DNA of 64,000 bases from Gammaproteobacteria bacterium 45_16_T64 (GTDB taxonomy: Bacteria; Pseudomonadota; Gammaproteobacteria; Pseudomonadales; Ketobacteraceae): positions 1 through 64,000 of the forward strand of contig MABD01000034.1 in NCBI GenBank assembly GCA_002162955.1. The letters run 5' to 3'. Below, in pieces: positions 8,653 to 17,336 of the stretch; position 1 is the first letter of the stretch; each line of letters starts with the position of its first letter. Under the pieces are notes generated by a model, which saw nothing but the letters and a program-made list of their open reading frames with translations, made no database searches and had not been told where the DNA came from. A program made the translations under genes and the position numbers.

Positions 8653-10791
8653 TTGAACGCCACTAGTTCAACGCAGAAAAACAGTGATAAGAGTAATGGC
8701 AACACCGCCGATGCCGAAAACAATAGCATCGATCTATCCAATCCAGAGCTCTATATCAATCGCTATTTAAGCTTACTGGAATTTAACCTACGTGTTCTGG
8801 CACAAGCCGAGGACACCGAATTACCCTTATTAGAGCGGCTAAAGTTTCTGCTGATTTTTAGCGCCAATATGGATGAGTTTTTCGAGATTAAGCTCGCTGG
8901 CCTGCAAAGAGATATCTCCTATAACCAGGCTCGTCCAGAAGCGGACGGCATGCACCCATCAGAGGTACTTAAGATCATTGGCGAACGCTGTCATGATGCC
9001 ATCGATCGCCAATATAACTTGCTCAACGATGAAATGTTCCCTGCGCTAGCAGAAGAAAACATCCACTTTTTGTCCCGAGAAGAGTGGAGTGCAGAGCAGG
9101 TTCAATGGATCAAGACCTACTTTCGTCAACAAGTCGCCCCGGTGCTTACCCCGATTGGGCTTGATCTTGCTCACCCGTTTCCGAAACTGGTCAACAAAAG
9201 CCTTAACTTCTTGGTCAGCCTCGAAGGAAAAGACGCATTCGGTCGTCAATTGGGTTTAGCCGTGGTGCCAGCGCCCAAATCATTACCGCGTTTTGTCGCT
9301 CTGCCCGATGAGCTGTGCCCAGAAGGCGAGGAGAATTACATATTCTTATCCTCGATCATTCATTACCATGCGAGCTCATTGTTCCCTGGCATGAAATCAT
9401 CCGGCTGTTATCAATTCCGTATCACCCGAAACTCGGATTTATTTCTCGATGAAGACAAGGTTGAAGACTTAAGCGCAGCGCTGAAAGGTGAATTATTTTC
9501 CCGTGGTTATGGCGAGGAAGTCCGGCTTGAAGTGGCCGATAATATGCCGGACCACATGAAAGAGTTCTTACTGGGCAAATTCGGTTTATCGGAAAGCCAG
9601 CTGTACCGAGTCAAAGGCCCGGTTAATCTATCCCGAATGATGTCTTTATTGGATATCGACAGACCTAACCTGAAGTTCACCCCGTTCAAACCTCGCCTGC
9701 CCGCCCCGGTGAAACGTAAAGACAATCTGTTTGAGGCGATCAGCAAGCAAGATGTTCTGCTTAACCATCCTTATGAGTCTTTTGCACCGGTGGCGAACTT
9801 TTTACGCCAAGCAGCCCAAGACCCCGATGTCGTCGCCATTAAGCAAACCTTATACCGCTCTGGGGCAAAGTCAGAAATCATGGATCATCTGATGGAAGCG
9901 GCCCGTAATGGCAAAGAGGTTACCGTCGTTGTTGAATTGCGAGCACGGTTTGATGAAGCCAGTAATATTGAAATCGCCAGCCGCCTACAGGAAGCGGGCG
10001 CTATCGTGGTATATGGCATTGTGGGGTACAAAACCCACAGTAAAATGATCCTGGTGGTAAGAAGGGAAGGCCAAAAACTCAAGCGCTATGTACATCTAGG
10101 CACCGGTAACTACCACGCGGGCAATGCACGTTTGTATTCAGACTACAGCTTATTAACAGCCCATGACGGCATTACTGAAGACGTGCATAAGATCTTTCAG
10201 GAACTCACAGGCATGGGGCGAGCGGCAAAATTGCGTGAGATACATCATGCGCCTTTTACCTTGCATACCACCATGCTCGCGCTGATAGAGCGTGAACGCA
10301 CCTATGCTTTGGCGGGCAAACCAGCCAAAATTTATCTAAAAATGAATTCGCTGACTGAAAAGCAGATTATTGAGGCCTTATATCAAGCATCGCAGGCAGG
10401 GGTAGAGATTCGACTCATTGTACGTGGCATGTGTTGTTTACGACCAGGCATCCCTGGTGTATCCGACAATATCGAAGTGCGCTCTATTGTGGGACGTTTT
10501 CTAGAACATACCCGTGTGTTCTATTTTCATAATAAGGACGACGCCAATATATTTTGTTCCAGCGCCGACCTCATGGAGCGCAATCTTTTCCGTCGCGTAG
10601 AGACTTGTTTTCCTATTTTGGATACCAAACTTAAAAAGCGCATTCTTAAGGAAGGGCTCGAAGTATTTTTTGAAGATAATGTTCAAGCATGGATGCTACA
10701 AAGTGATGGCAGTTACCTTCCCGTTGTTGCTGGTGAAGATGATGAGCCGTACCCTTCCCAAGATATATTATTGGAAGCGCTAAGTAAGTAA
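8653..10791 (+). CDS. ppk1: polyphosphate kinase 1
   Basis: Polymerises the gamma-phosphate of ATP into inorganic polyphosphate. The 712-residue protein has the PPK1 order: N-terminal domain ([13 protein letters not shown]), head domain, and two phospholipase-D-like C-terminal domains. The autophosphorylated histidine should be His462 in GYKTHSKM; other conserved pieces are [18 protein letters not shown] and [11 protein letters not shown]. The start is a TTG at 8653, placed 7 bases after a TAGGAG ribosome-binding site; no ATG fits as well. It follows hemB by 12 bases and is probably co-transcribed. The matching exopolyphosphatase (ppx) is 40 kb away. Confidence 0.96.
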   Translation: MNATSSTQKNSDKSNGNTADAENNSIDLSNPELYINRYLSLLEFNLRVLAQAEDTELPLLERLKFLLIFSANMDEFFEIKLAGLQRDISYNQARPEADGMHPSEVLKIIGERCHDAIDRQYNLLNDEMFPALAEENIHFLSREEWSAEQVQWIKTYFRQQVAPVLTPIGLDLAHPFPKLVNKSLNFLVSLEGKDAFGRQLGLAVVPAPKSLPRFVALPDELCPEGEENYIFLSSIIHYHASSLFPGMKSSGCYQFRITRNSDLFLDEDKVEDLSAALKGELFSRGYGEEVRLEVADNMPDHMKEFLLGKFGLSESQLYRVKGPVNLSRMMSLLDIDRPNLKFTPFKPRLPAPVKRKDNLFEAISKQDVLLNHPYESFAPVANFLRQAAQDPDVVAIKQTLYRSGAKSEIMDHLMEAARNGKEVTVVVELRARFDEASNIEIASRLQEAGAIVVYGIVGYKTHSKMILVVRREGQKLKRYVHLGTGNYHAGNARLYSDYSLLTAHDGITEDVHKIFQELTGMGRAAKLREIHHAPFTLHTTMLALIERERTYALAGKPAKIYLKMNSLTEKQIIEALYQASQAGVEIRLIVRGMCCLRPGIPGVSDNIEVRSIVGRFLEHTRVFYFHNKDDANIFCSSADLMERNLFRRVETCFPILDTKLKKRILKEGLEVFFEDNVQAWMLQSDGSYLPVVAGEDDEPYPSQDILLEALSK

Positions 10792-10831
10792 CCGATATAA
10801 ATTCGCCACTTACTTATTTCCTTAGGTTTTT

Positions 10832-10862
10832 AATTCACTGGATACCTTTTATCCAGTGAATT
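10832..10862. terminator. stem-loop after ppk1
   Basis: A perfect 12-bp stem (AATTCACTGGAT / ATCCAGTGAATT) with a 7-base loop, 41 bases after the ppk1 stop. There is no proper U-tract after it on the plus strand, so it may be a weak terminator or an mRNA-stabilising hairpin. Confidence 0.45.
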
Positions 10863-11001
10863 TGCGTGCTAGATTCCTTACTGTAACTGTATGTAAATAC
10901 ACGTACGTTATTTAATTCAAATGCAAACGACTCAAAAATAGTAACAACTTTTTATCACAACGCAGCGGAACGCAATTGTATAAAATTAAGAGGTATTGCT
11001 T

Positions 11002-11226
11002 ATGAATGCGGATTCTATACTCAGTTTAAAGTGTCCTTCCTGTGGTGGCCGACAGTTAAAAACCTTGAGTGCGATAAAAGCACAACAGGTATTTAATTGT
11101 GAATGTGGTTACCATGCCGACCTTCAACCGAAAACGGCATTGAAGCCGAGATCGTCCCAACAGACGGTTCAGGCACCAGACTCCGTGCCCCTGGAAAAAG
11201 AAGAAGCACATGCAATTACCGCATAA
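11002..11226 (+). CDS. small zinc-ribbon protein
   Basis: A 74-residue protein. Residues 1-40 form a minimal zinc ribbon: CPSCGG, then CECGYH about 22 residues later, giving four cysteines. The last 35 residues are low-complexity and charged, probably disordered. The ATG at 11002 is preceded by AAGAGG at about eight bases and is followed at once by a strong terminator, so it is a single-gene transcript. Metal-binding small proteins like this can bind nucleic acid or act as regulators; no function is assigned. Confidence 0.7.
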   Translation: MNADSILSLKCPSCGGRQLKTLSAIKAQQVFNCECGYHADLQPKTALKPRSSQQTVQAPDSVPLEKEEAHAITA

Positions 11227-11252
11227 AAAAACCACCTAACGGTGGTTTTTTT
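11227..11252 (+). terminator. intrinsic terminator
   Basis: An ACCACC-TAAC-GGTGGT stem flanked by an A-run and a T-run begins immediately after the zinc-ribbon stop codon. The A-run on the other side means it could act in both directions, and so also for the convergent histidine kinase gene. Confidence 0.9.
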
Positions 11253-11257
11253 ATAAA

Positions 11258-11308
11258 GGTGAATCCAGCAATATAGATTACGTCTCCGTGTATGTTGCTG
11301 GATTCACC
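11258..11308. repeat. long inverted repeat between convergent genes
   Basis: GGTGAATCCAGCAA (11258-11271) is repeated exactly inverted at 11295-11308. With one mismatch the stem extends to 18 bp. The 23-base centre is unpaired. It lies between the zinc-ribbon terminator and the end of the histidine kinase gene, so it may be a second terminator for the kinase transcript, a mobile repeat or a small RNA structure. Confidence 0.6.
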
Positions 11309-11337
11309 AAGGTCAGTCATCTACCGTTTATATACGT

Positions 11338-12777
11338 CTAAACGGGCGCTCCCCGACCCTCTAATTTATGCTCAACCACTGGAAACTTCAACGTTACCTT
11401 TAACCCTCCCAGTGCAGAGCTGTCCAAGGTGAGTGCCGCCCTGTGGTATTCGGCGCCTTGCTTTACGATCGCAAGTCCAAGACCACTACCCGCCTCTCCA
11501 CTACCAGACACCCGATAGAAGCGCTCAAATATCTTGCCATGTAGTTCAAAAGGAATGCCAGGACCCGAATCTTCAATCACAATCACTGGAGCACTATCTT
11601 CCAGCAAGCACTGTAATTGAATCTCCCCTCCGGCAGGTGTATAGCGTATGGCGTTATCCAGTAGATTGGTTATGATCCGGGCCAGCAGCAACTCGTCACC
11701 CAACACTTGATACCCAAGTTCACCGATTATCGGCGCTTCATCTATCTGCAATGACAATGCCTGGCCTTTCTCTTTTGCGGATATTTCCACTTGATCAAAG
11801 CACTCAAAACAAAGGCCTTGAACGTTGACGGTGGTGTCACCTTCAAGTAACGCTTCCGCACGGCTTAGTGCCAAGAGCTGATCCACTAAGTGAGTCAATT
11901 GCTTTGCTGATTGTTTCGCATTGAGTAAGGACTCTTGCCACTCAGGGTTATCGGCACTTTCTAAGAGGTCATCAATATGAATCACCAACGATGCCAATGG
12001 ATTTTTGAATTCATGAGCGGCATCACTGGCAAATCGGTTTTCTCGCTGATATGCCACGTTCAGGCGAGAAAACAACTGGTTGAGCGCTTTTTTGAGTTCA
12101 ATAATCTCACTCGGCATATCCTGAGCGGCAGATGCCTCCAGCGAGTTGTAATCTTGATCACGCACATGTCGCACCAGTAACTGAAGCGGTTTAAACCCGA
12201 CATGCATAAGCAGCCATACCGAAATCGCAAATATAGGCACAAAGATCAACAGTGGCGCAGAGTGGTTTGTAGCAATGTTGTGGACTAACTCTCCTCGAAT
12301 ATCATCCCGCTCTCCCACAATCAGCCAATAGGGGTCATTTGCCGAAAATAGGGTAAACGTGCGCCAATGGTGACCATCTATTATTTCATTTCGAAACCCC
12401 TTCTCGAAAATCACCGGTGGAACCGAGTGTATCCCTGTGGATTTTAGGATTAGCCTTTGATCTTCACTCCATATTTGGAAAAATAGCTTTTTTTCATATT
12501 TATGGCCCTCAGGTGTTGCCTCATTACTATAATCACTGAGATCAGCATCCCGTTTTTGTAGCGAGTCTAAGAGATGTTGTTTGTTCTTACTCACGCCTTC
12601 TAACGTCAACAGGCCATTTAACACCCGTGCGGTCTGCACCAAACTGGCGTCAAATAGCTCATCGACCTCATGCCTGGCATCCACATAGACCAACGCTGAA
12701 GAACAGATAATCATGGCCACTAGCCAAATAAACAAGCTGCGGGTTATTTTGGATTTTAGTGAATACTTAGTTTTCAT
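11338..12777 (-). CDS. sensor histidine kinase (PmrB/QseC-like)
   Basis: A 479-residue inner-membrane sensor kinase. There are two membrane segments (about residues 10-32 and 170-190) with a periplasmic sensor region of about 135 residues between them, then a HAMP-like linker, the H-box (AAHEFKNPLASL, phospho-acceptor His), N-box (NLLDNAIRYTP), G1 (DSGPGIP) and G2 (GSGLGLAI). The H-box has EFKNP in place of the usual ELRTP. I start at ATG 12777 because it overlaps the end of the response regulator by 11 bases, as in coupled pairs. The signal is unknown; PmrB and QseC relatives sense metals, acid or cationic peptides. Confidence 0.9.
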   Translation of the reverse strand: MKTKYSLKSKITRSLFIWLVAMIICSSALVYVDARHEVDELFDASLVQTARVLNGLLTLEGVSKNKQHLLDSLQKRDADLSDYSNEATPEGHKYEKKLFFQIWSEDQRLILKSTGIHSVPPVIFEKGFRNEIIDGHHWRTFTLFSANDPYWLIVGERDDIRGELVHNIATNHSAPLLIFVPIFAISVWLLMHVGFKPLQLLVRHVRDQDYNSLEASAAQDMPSEIIELKKALNQLFSRLNVAYQRENRFASDAAHEFKNPLASLVIHIDDLLESADNPEWQESLLNAKQSAKQLTHLVDQLLALSRAEALLEGDTTVNVQGLCFECFDQVEISAKEKGQALSLQIDEAPIIGELGYQVLGDELLLARIITNLLDNAIRYTPAGGEIQLQCLLEDSAPVIVIEDSGPGIPFELHGKIFERFYRVSGSGEAGSGLGLAIVKQGAEYHRAALTLDSSALGGLKVTLKFPVVEHKLEGRGAPV

Positions 12778-13426
12778 TGAATCGATAACCAATACCACGC
12801 ACCGTGGCAATCAAAGAGGAGTCGAGCTTTTTACGTAAATGATGGATATGTACCTCAATGGCATTACTGGACACATCACCTTCCCAGCCATAAATCAGAT
12901 CTTCCAAATGGCTTCTTGTGAGGATTCGACCAGGGTGATTCACAAATTCCAGTAACAAGGCATATTCACGCCGATTAAGCTCAATAACCTGATCATCAAA
13001 CCATACCGTCATTGCGGATGTATCGAGCTTTAAACGCCCCAGCTCTACCACGCTATTATTTTGTCCGCAGGCTCGCCGACAGAGTGCCCGAATGCGCGCC
13101 TTTAGTTCAACCAACTCAAACGGTTTCACAAGATAGTCATCAGCCCCTGCATCCAAGCCAGCCACCTTTTCTTGCAAGGTATCCCGCGCAGTCAAAATCA
13201 GTACCGGAACCGACGACTTACTTTCCCGTAGATTTATCAGCAGACTTAAACCATCCAATGTGGGCAGCCCTAAATCAAGGATCACCAGGTCAAAGGTTTC
13301 ATGGGTTGCTGCAGACAATCCCTCCTGACCATCCTTCACCCATTCCACTGTGTAAGCCTCGCGGGTAAGTGCTTTACAAATGCCACTGCCCAGTAGCTCG
13401 TCATCTTCTATTAGTAAAATTCTCAT
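12767..13426 (-). CDS. OmpR-family response regulator (PmrA/QseB-like)
   Basis: A 219-residue two-domain regulator. The receiver has the acidic pocket (EDD, residues 7-9), the phosphorylated Asp51 (LVILDLGLP), Thr in LTARD and Lys in KPFEL. The C-terminal winged helix ends with VRGIGYRF, typical of OmpR/PhoB proteins. Start at ATG 13426 (MRILLIEDD), the family-standard position. It is transcribed with the overlapping kinase gene. A PmrA-box-like sequence lies upstream, between it and the divergent DUF4266 operon, so that operon is a likely target and autoregulation is possible. Confidence 0.92.
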   Translation of the reverse strand: MRILLIEDDELLGSGICKALTREAYTVEWVKDGQEGLSAATHETFDLVILDLGLPTLDGLSLLINLRESKSSVPVLILTARDTLQEKVAGLDAGADDYLVKPFELVELKARIRALCRRACGQNNSVVELGRLKLDTSAMTVWFDDQVIELNRREYALLLEFVNHPGRILTRSHLEDLIYGWEGDVSSNAIEVHIHHLRKKLDSSLIATVRGIGYRFNEN

Positions 13427-13513
13427 GGATAGTTCCAGCAACCAAATACGCTTAGTAGATTACCATAGTCGATTTCAATTCGATTCCACTATATTTCTCA
13501 TTTTTTACGTACC

Positions 13514-13530
13514 CTTAAGGTTCCCATAAG
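13514..13530 (+). promoter_or_regulatory. PmrA/QseB-box-like operator
   Basis: CTTAAG-GTTCC-CATAAG: two half-sites, 5-base spacer, 11-bp periodicity. The PmrA/BasR and QseB box is two CTTAAG-like halves separated by five bases, so this matches at 11 of 12 half-site positions. It sits 56 bases before the DUF4266 start and 88 bases before the divergent response regulator start. Confidence 0.55.
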
Positions 13531-13585
13531 AATAGCCCTTTACCGTGGGTAGAGCTCCCTAAATAGCCCAGACGGAGAGAATGCG

Positions 13586-13801
13586 ATGAAGTGGTTATTG
13601 TATGTTGTACTGATAAGTCAAATAACAGGTTGCGCACTTTTCCCAGGAGCGAAACCCTGGGAGAGACACCATTTGGCCAAACCAGAAATGACCTTTGGCG
13701 GCGACGAGATTAATGATGGTTTTGATGATCACGTCTACTTCAGCAAGGAGGCTTCCAGCGGTGGTCGCGGGTTTGGGGGAGGTGGCTGCGGATGCAATTA
13801 G
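13586..13801 (+). CDS. DUF4266 lipoprotein
   Basis: A 71-residue lipoprotein: signal peptide with lipobox ITGCAL (Cys17), then KPWERHHLAKPEM, which is the DUF4266 signature, and a Gly/Cys-rich C-terminus (GGGGCGCN). DUF4266 proteins are small envelope proteins usually encoded next to DUF3570 and ApbE genes, as here. Its last codons overlap the DUF3570 gene by ten bases. The exact role is not established; the C-terminal cysteines could bind metal or flavin (inference). Confidence 0.85.
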   Translation: MKWLLYVVLISQITGCALFPGAKPWERHHLAKPEMTFGGDEINDGFDDHVYFSKEASSGGRGFGGGGCGCN

Positions 13802-15099
13802 CTAAGAAAAAACGCTGGATACTTGCCTCTGCCGTGGGCTCCTTGCTGAGCACTCAGTCCCGTGCCTATGGCGCAGACTGGCAAGCAGAAACAGCCTACC
13901 GCTACTACTCTGAGACAGATCGGGTCACCGCAATGGAGCCTGTGCTTAAGCTACACAAAACCGAAAGCGATGGTTCCGAGATCGATTTTAGTATTGCTTA
14001 CGACAGCCTCTCAGGTGCATCACCGAATGGCGCGGCGGTAAGTGATGAGGTACAAACATTCACCTCCACCAGCGGTGCAGGGGCAGCCGAAACCACCACC
14101 GCCGCATCCGGTTATCGTAGCAGTCGAGACGATCGGGACGATGACGATGACGACGACTACGAAGGTGATGACGAATATGGCGGTGGGGTTAGGGAATACA
14201 CCGTGCAACCCGGTGAAATACCATTAGACCCCGATTTTTCCGATGATCGATTATCCATTAGCCTCCAATATTCCACACCCGCAACGCGGACCATAACCAC
14301 CGCCATCGGCGGTAGTTACTCCTCCGAATCAGATTATCTGTCAATGGCAATCAATGGTGGATTAGGGCTTAGTTTTAATCGAAAGAATACGCAACTGGGA
14401 CTTAACCTAAGCCTTGCGCATGATGAAAACACGCCTTTTGGCGGTGTTCCAACACGCTTTAGTAAAATGAGTGAGCCCAGCTCCAGTGGCAGCAGTGAAA
14501 GCAAAACCATTGTAGAAACACTAATAAGTGTCACCCAAATACTGAGTCCAAACGCGGTAGTTCAACTGAATTACTCAGCGGGTATGTCCCAGGGTTACCA
14601 TACTGACCCCTATAAGATTATTACGCTGCTAGATGAAAACCTCGACATTCTTGATTACGTTGCCGAAAACCGTCCCGATCAGCGTACAAAACACAGTGTG
14701 TTTAGTGCCCTCAAATACCACGCGTTTGGCGATACCATTGATCTCTCGTATCGATATATGTGGGACGATTGGGCCATCACATCCACTACTGTGGATGTTA
14801 AATACCGACTAAATCTTGGGAACGTTTTTATTCAACCCCATTATCGGCATTACCACCAAGAGGCGGCAAACTTCTACGTTACTCAGTTACATTCTACTGA
14901 CGATATTCCAGATCATGCCAGCGCGGATTATCGACTCGGCACTCTCACCTCAACGACCTATGGGGTAAAAGTGGGTTTAGATCTAGGCAAACAACAAGAA
15001 ATATCCTTTCGAGTTGAATCCTTTCAACAGGAAGGTGAGTCAGCGGCTGCCAATTTAGACGCGGTAATATCACAGATTAACTACAAGGTCGCATTCTAA
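13792..15099 (+). CDS. DUF3570 outer-membrane-type protein
   Basis: A 435-residue exported protein. A signal peptide (about residues 1-28) is followed by alternating short strands rich in aromatic residues and a terminal Phe (NYKVAF), the pattern of an outer-membrane beta-barrel. At about residues 112-128 there is an Asp-rich run, which may be a metal-binding or surface loop. It overlaps the DUF4266 gene by ten bases and is followed by apbE after 17 bases. DUF3570 proteins co-occur with DUF4266 and ApbE; their function is unknown. Confidence 0.85.
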   Translation: MQLAKKKRWILASAVGSLLSTQSRAYGADWQAETAYRYYSETDRVTAMEPVLKLHKTESDGSEIDFSIAYDSLSGASPNGAAVSDEVQTFTSTSGAGAAETTTAASGYRSSRDDRDDDDDDDYEGDDEYGGGVREYTVQPGEIPLDPDFSDDRLSISLQYSTPATRTITTAIGGSYSSESDYLSMAINGGLGLSFNRKNTQLGLNLSLAHDENTPFGGVPTRFSKMSEPSSSGSSESKTIVETLISVTQILSPNAVVQLNYSAGMSQGYHTDPYKIITLLDENLDILDYVAENRPDQRTKHSVFSALKYHAFGDTIDLSYRYMWDDWAITSTTVDVKYRLNLGNVFIQPHYRHYHQEAANFYVTQLHSTDDIPDHASADYRLGTLTSTTYGVKVGLDLGKQQEISFRVESFQQEGESAAANLDAVISQINYKVAF

Positions 15100-15116
15100 A
15101 CCGGTAAGGATTCACG

Positions 15117-16067
15117 ATGAAAACTAACGTACAAACAACCAAAAATACACCGTGGAATATCACCAAAGTGGGCCACAATACCTGGCGAGGTAGCTTTTCT
15201 TCAATGGCTAGTCCTTGTGAAATATTGATTAACTGCACCCGTCGACAGCATGCTGAGTCTCTCGTTGAATGCGCCTATAGAGAAGCTAAACGCATTGAAT
15301 CGAAATTCAGCCGCTATCAAGAAGACAATATTATTTTTCGGATCAACAATAGTCAGGGTGAATGGGTATCACTTGATACTGAAACCACAGAAATACTAAA
15401 ATTCGCTGATCAATTATTTCAGGTTAGCGAGGGCCTTTTTGATATCAGCTCTGGGGTATTACGTCGAATATGGAATTTTCAAACCCATAGCAGTATCCCT
15501 ACGCAAGGCATGATAGACAATATGTTACCGCTGATTGGATGGGATAAGATCACCTTCGATAGCGATAACCAACGCATATTACTACCAATGGGAATGGAAA
15601 TTGACCTTGGAGGCATAGGTAAAGAATATGCCGTTGATCTAACGCTAAAGAAAATACAACAAATGAGTGATTCCCTGGGTATTGCTCACGGCTCTTATCT
15701 CGTTAACTTTGGCGGGGATATTGTGTGTAGCCATAAAACCAAAGACAAAAATAAACAGTCAGAATCCCCATGGGTCATTGGTATTGAAACCATTGATTCA
15801 CTCAAGACTGCCCCCGCCATTGAACTCGTCGCGGGAGGCCTTGCTACCAGCGGTGATTCTAGGCGGCATATTGATCATGAGGACAAGCGCTACTCCCATA
15901 TCGTTAATCCTAAAACTGGCTGGCCCATTGAACATGCGCCCCATTCGGTGACAGTCATTGCCAATACCTGTCTCGAGGCAGGGATGCTAGCGACCCTAGC
16001 ATCCCTACAAGGTCGAGACTGTGAAAATATGTTGATAGACAGCAATACCTGCTACTGGATTCAATAG
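15117..16067 (+). CDS. apbE: FAD:protein FMN transferase (ApbE-like)
   Basis: A 316-residue ApbE-family protein that would attach FMN from FAD to a Thr or Ser of a target flavoprotein. Visible motifs: FSRYQEDN near residue 64, DLGGIGKEYAVD in the middle, NFGGDI, and the C-terminal TSGDSRRH ... YSHIVNPKTG that forms the Mg/FAD site. Most ApbE proteins are lipoproteins or exported; here the N-terminus is polar and I see no signal peptide, so it may act in the cytoplasm. It is the third gene of the DUF4266-DUF3570-apbE set. No obvious FMN-acceptor protein is encoded in the window. Confidence 0.88.
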   Translation: MKTNVQTTKNTPWNITKVGHNTWRGSFSSMASPCEILINCTRRQHAESLVECAYREAKRIESKFSRYQEDNIIFRINNSQGEWVSLDTETTEILKFADQLFQVSEGLFDISSGVLRRIWNFQTHSSIPTQGMIDNMLPLIGWDKITFDSDNQRILLPMGMEIDLGGIGKEYAVDLTLKKIQQMSDSLGIAHGSYLVNFGGDIVCSHKTKDKNKQSESPWVIGIETIDSLKTAPAIELVAGGLATSGDSRRHIDHEDKRYSHIVNPKTGWPIEHAPHSVTVIANTCLEAGMLATLASLQGRDCENMLIDSNTCYWIQ

Positions 16068-16175
16068 CAGTCATCGCTGTCCGATTACTCATATAATTTG
16101 TCCTATCCCTCCTTCTTGTTGGCTCGATAATCCAGATAAGCTTTCTGTATCAACCCATGCAACAAGGCTTCTCCA

Positions 16176-17333
16176 ATGGATACGCAACAGCAACAGAACG
16201 CAATTCGCCAGATGTTATCCCTGATTGATAAGGGCAACTCACAGATTGGTGAACCCGGTAAACTCACGGTATCACATTATGCCGATGCTGATCGGTTAGA
16301 AAAAGAATGGAATTACCTCTTTAAAACACAACCTATCCTGCTCACCCATAGCAGCAGATTGCGTAATAAGGGGGACTTCGTAAGCATGGATATTGGTGAT
16401 CTTCCCATCATTCTAAATAAGGATCGCCATGGGAAAATCCGATGCTTTGTGAATAGCTGCCGCCATCGAGGAGCCCGATTAACAGATAAACCCTGCGGCA
16501 ATGCAAAAGCCTTCAAATGTCCATATCACGGGTGGGCCTATATGGACACTGGCGATCTACAATTTATACCCAAAGAAACCGATGCATTTCCAACGTTAGA
16601 CAAGCTTGCATTAGGATTACGAAATTTACGCATTGAAGAGGTTGCCGGATTTATTTGGTTGGTACCCCACAATATAGAAAACAGCATTCGTTCAGAATTG
16701 TCTGGTATCGATAATGAGTTAGAACACTTTGGATTAGAAGAACATGTAATTCGGGTATCCGACATCCAGCGCCCCCGCTGTAATTGGAAGCTCGTTATTG
16801 ATGCGTTCAGTGAAGGTTACCATTTAAAAAATCTCCATAAAGATTCCGTTGAACCCTTTTTTCTTGACGACGGCGTAATTTTTGAGAGGAAAGGAAAGCA
16901 CTCCCGTTCTATCGGCGCACGCAAAGAAATACTGCACGCGAATACCACACCGGAACAAGAATGGGATTTTCGAGGTTGGACAACTCCGTTCTATACCCTT
17001 TTCCCCAATACCGTGTTAGTTTTCCACCCGGATTGGATTTCTAGAATTACCGTATTCCCTGATGGCACCGATAACTGTGTGGTCTATCACGACATGCTAG
17101 TAACAAAAGAAGCAAACCTTGAGGATAGCTACTGTGACAAGACCTTTGCATTAATCAATCAACAAGTATTCGCCAAGGAAGATATCGCCGTGTGCGAGAG
17201 CATTCAATCCACCGTTCGCTCAGGAGCTGATGAACATTGGGTCACCGGTGGCTTAGAGACACCGGTGACCTGGTTCCATCAAGAAATTGAGCGTGCGCTA
17301 ACTCTATTTTCGAAAGAGCCATCGCGACAATAA
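16176..17333 (+). CDS. Rieske oxygenase alpha subunit
   Basis: A 385-residue ring-hydroxylating oxygenase large subunit. The N-terminal Rieske domain binds a [2Fe-2S] cluster through CRH (about residue 92) and CPYH (about residue 112). The catalytic domain has FSEGYHLKNLH, giving the two iron-binding histidines, and EDIAVCES carries the expected third ligand region. It lies 108 bases after apbE on the same strand and may belong to that operon. No reductase or beta subunit is adjacent; electrons would come from elsewhere. Substrate unknown. Its 3' end nearly touches the convergent RND gene. Confidence 0.88.
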   Translation: MDTQQQQNAIRQMLSLIDKGNSQIGEPGKLTVSHYADADRLEKEWNYLFKTQPILLTHSSRLRNKGDFVSMDIGDLPIILNKDRHGKIRCFVNSCRHRGARLTDKPCGNAKAFKCPYHGWAYMDTGDLQFIPKETDAFPTLDKLALGLRNLRIEEVAGFIWLVPHNIENSIRSELSGIDNELEHFGLEEHVIRVSDIQRPRCNWKLVIDAFSEGYHLKNLHKDSVEPFFLDDGVIFERKGKHSRSIGARKEILHANTTPEQEWDFRGWTTPFYTLFPNTVLVFHPDWISRITVFPDGTDNCVVYHDMLVTKEANLEDSYCDKTFALINQQVFAKEDIAVCESIQSTVRSGADEHWVTGGLETPVTWFHQEIERALTLFSKEPSRQ

Positions 17334-17336
17334 TAC

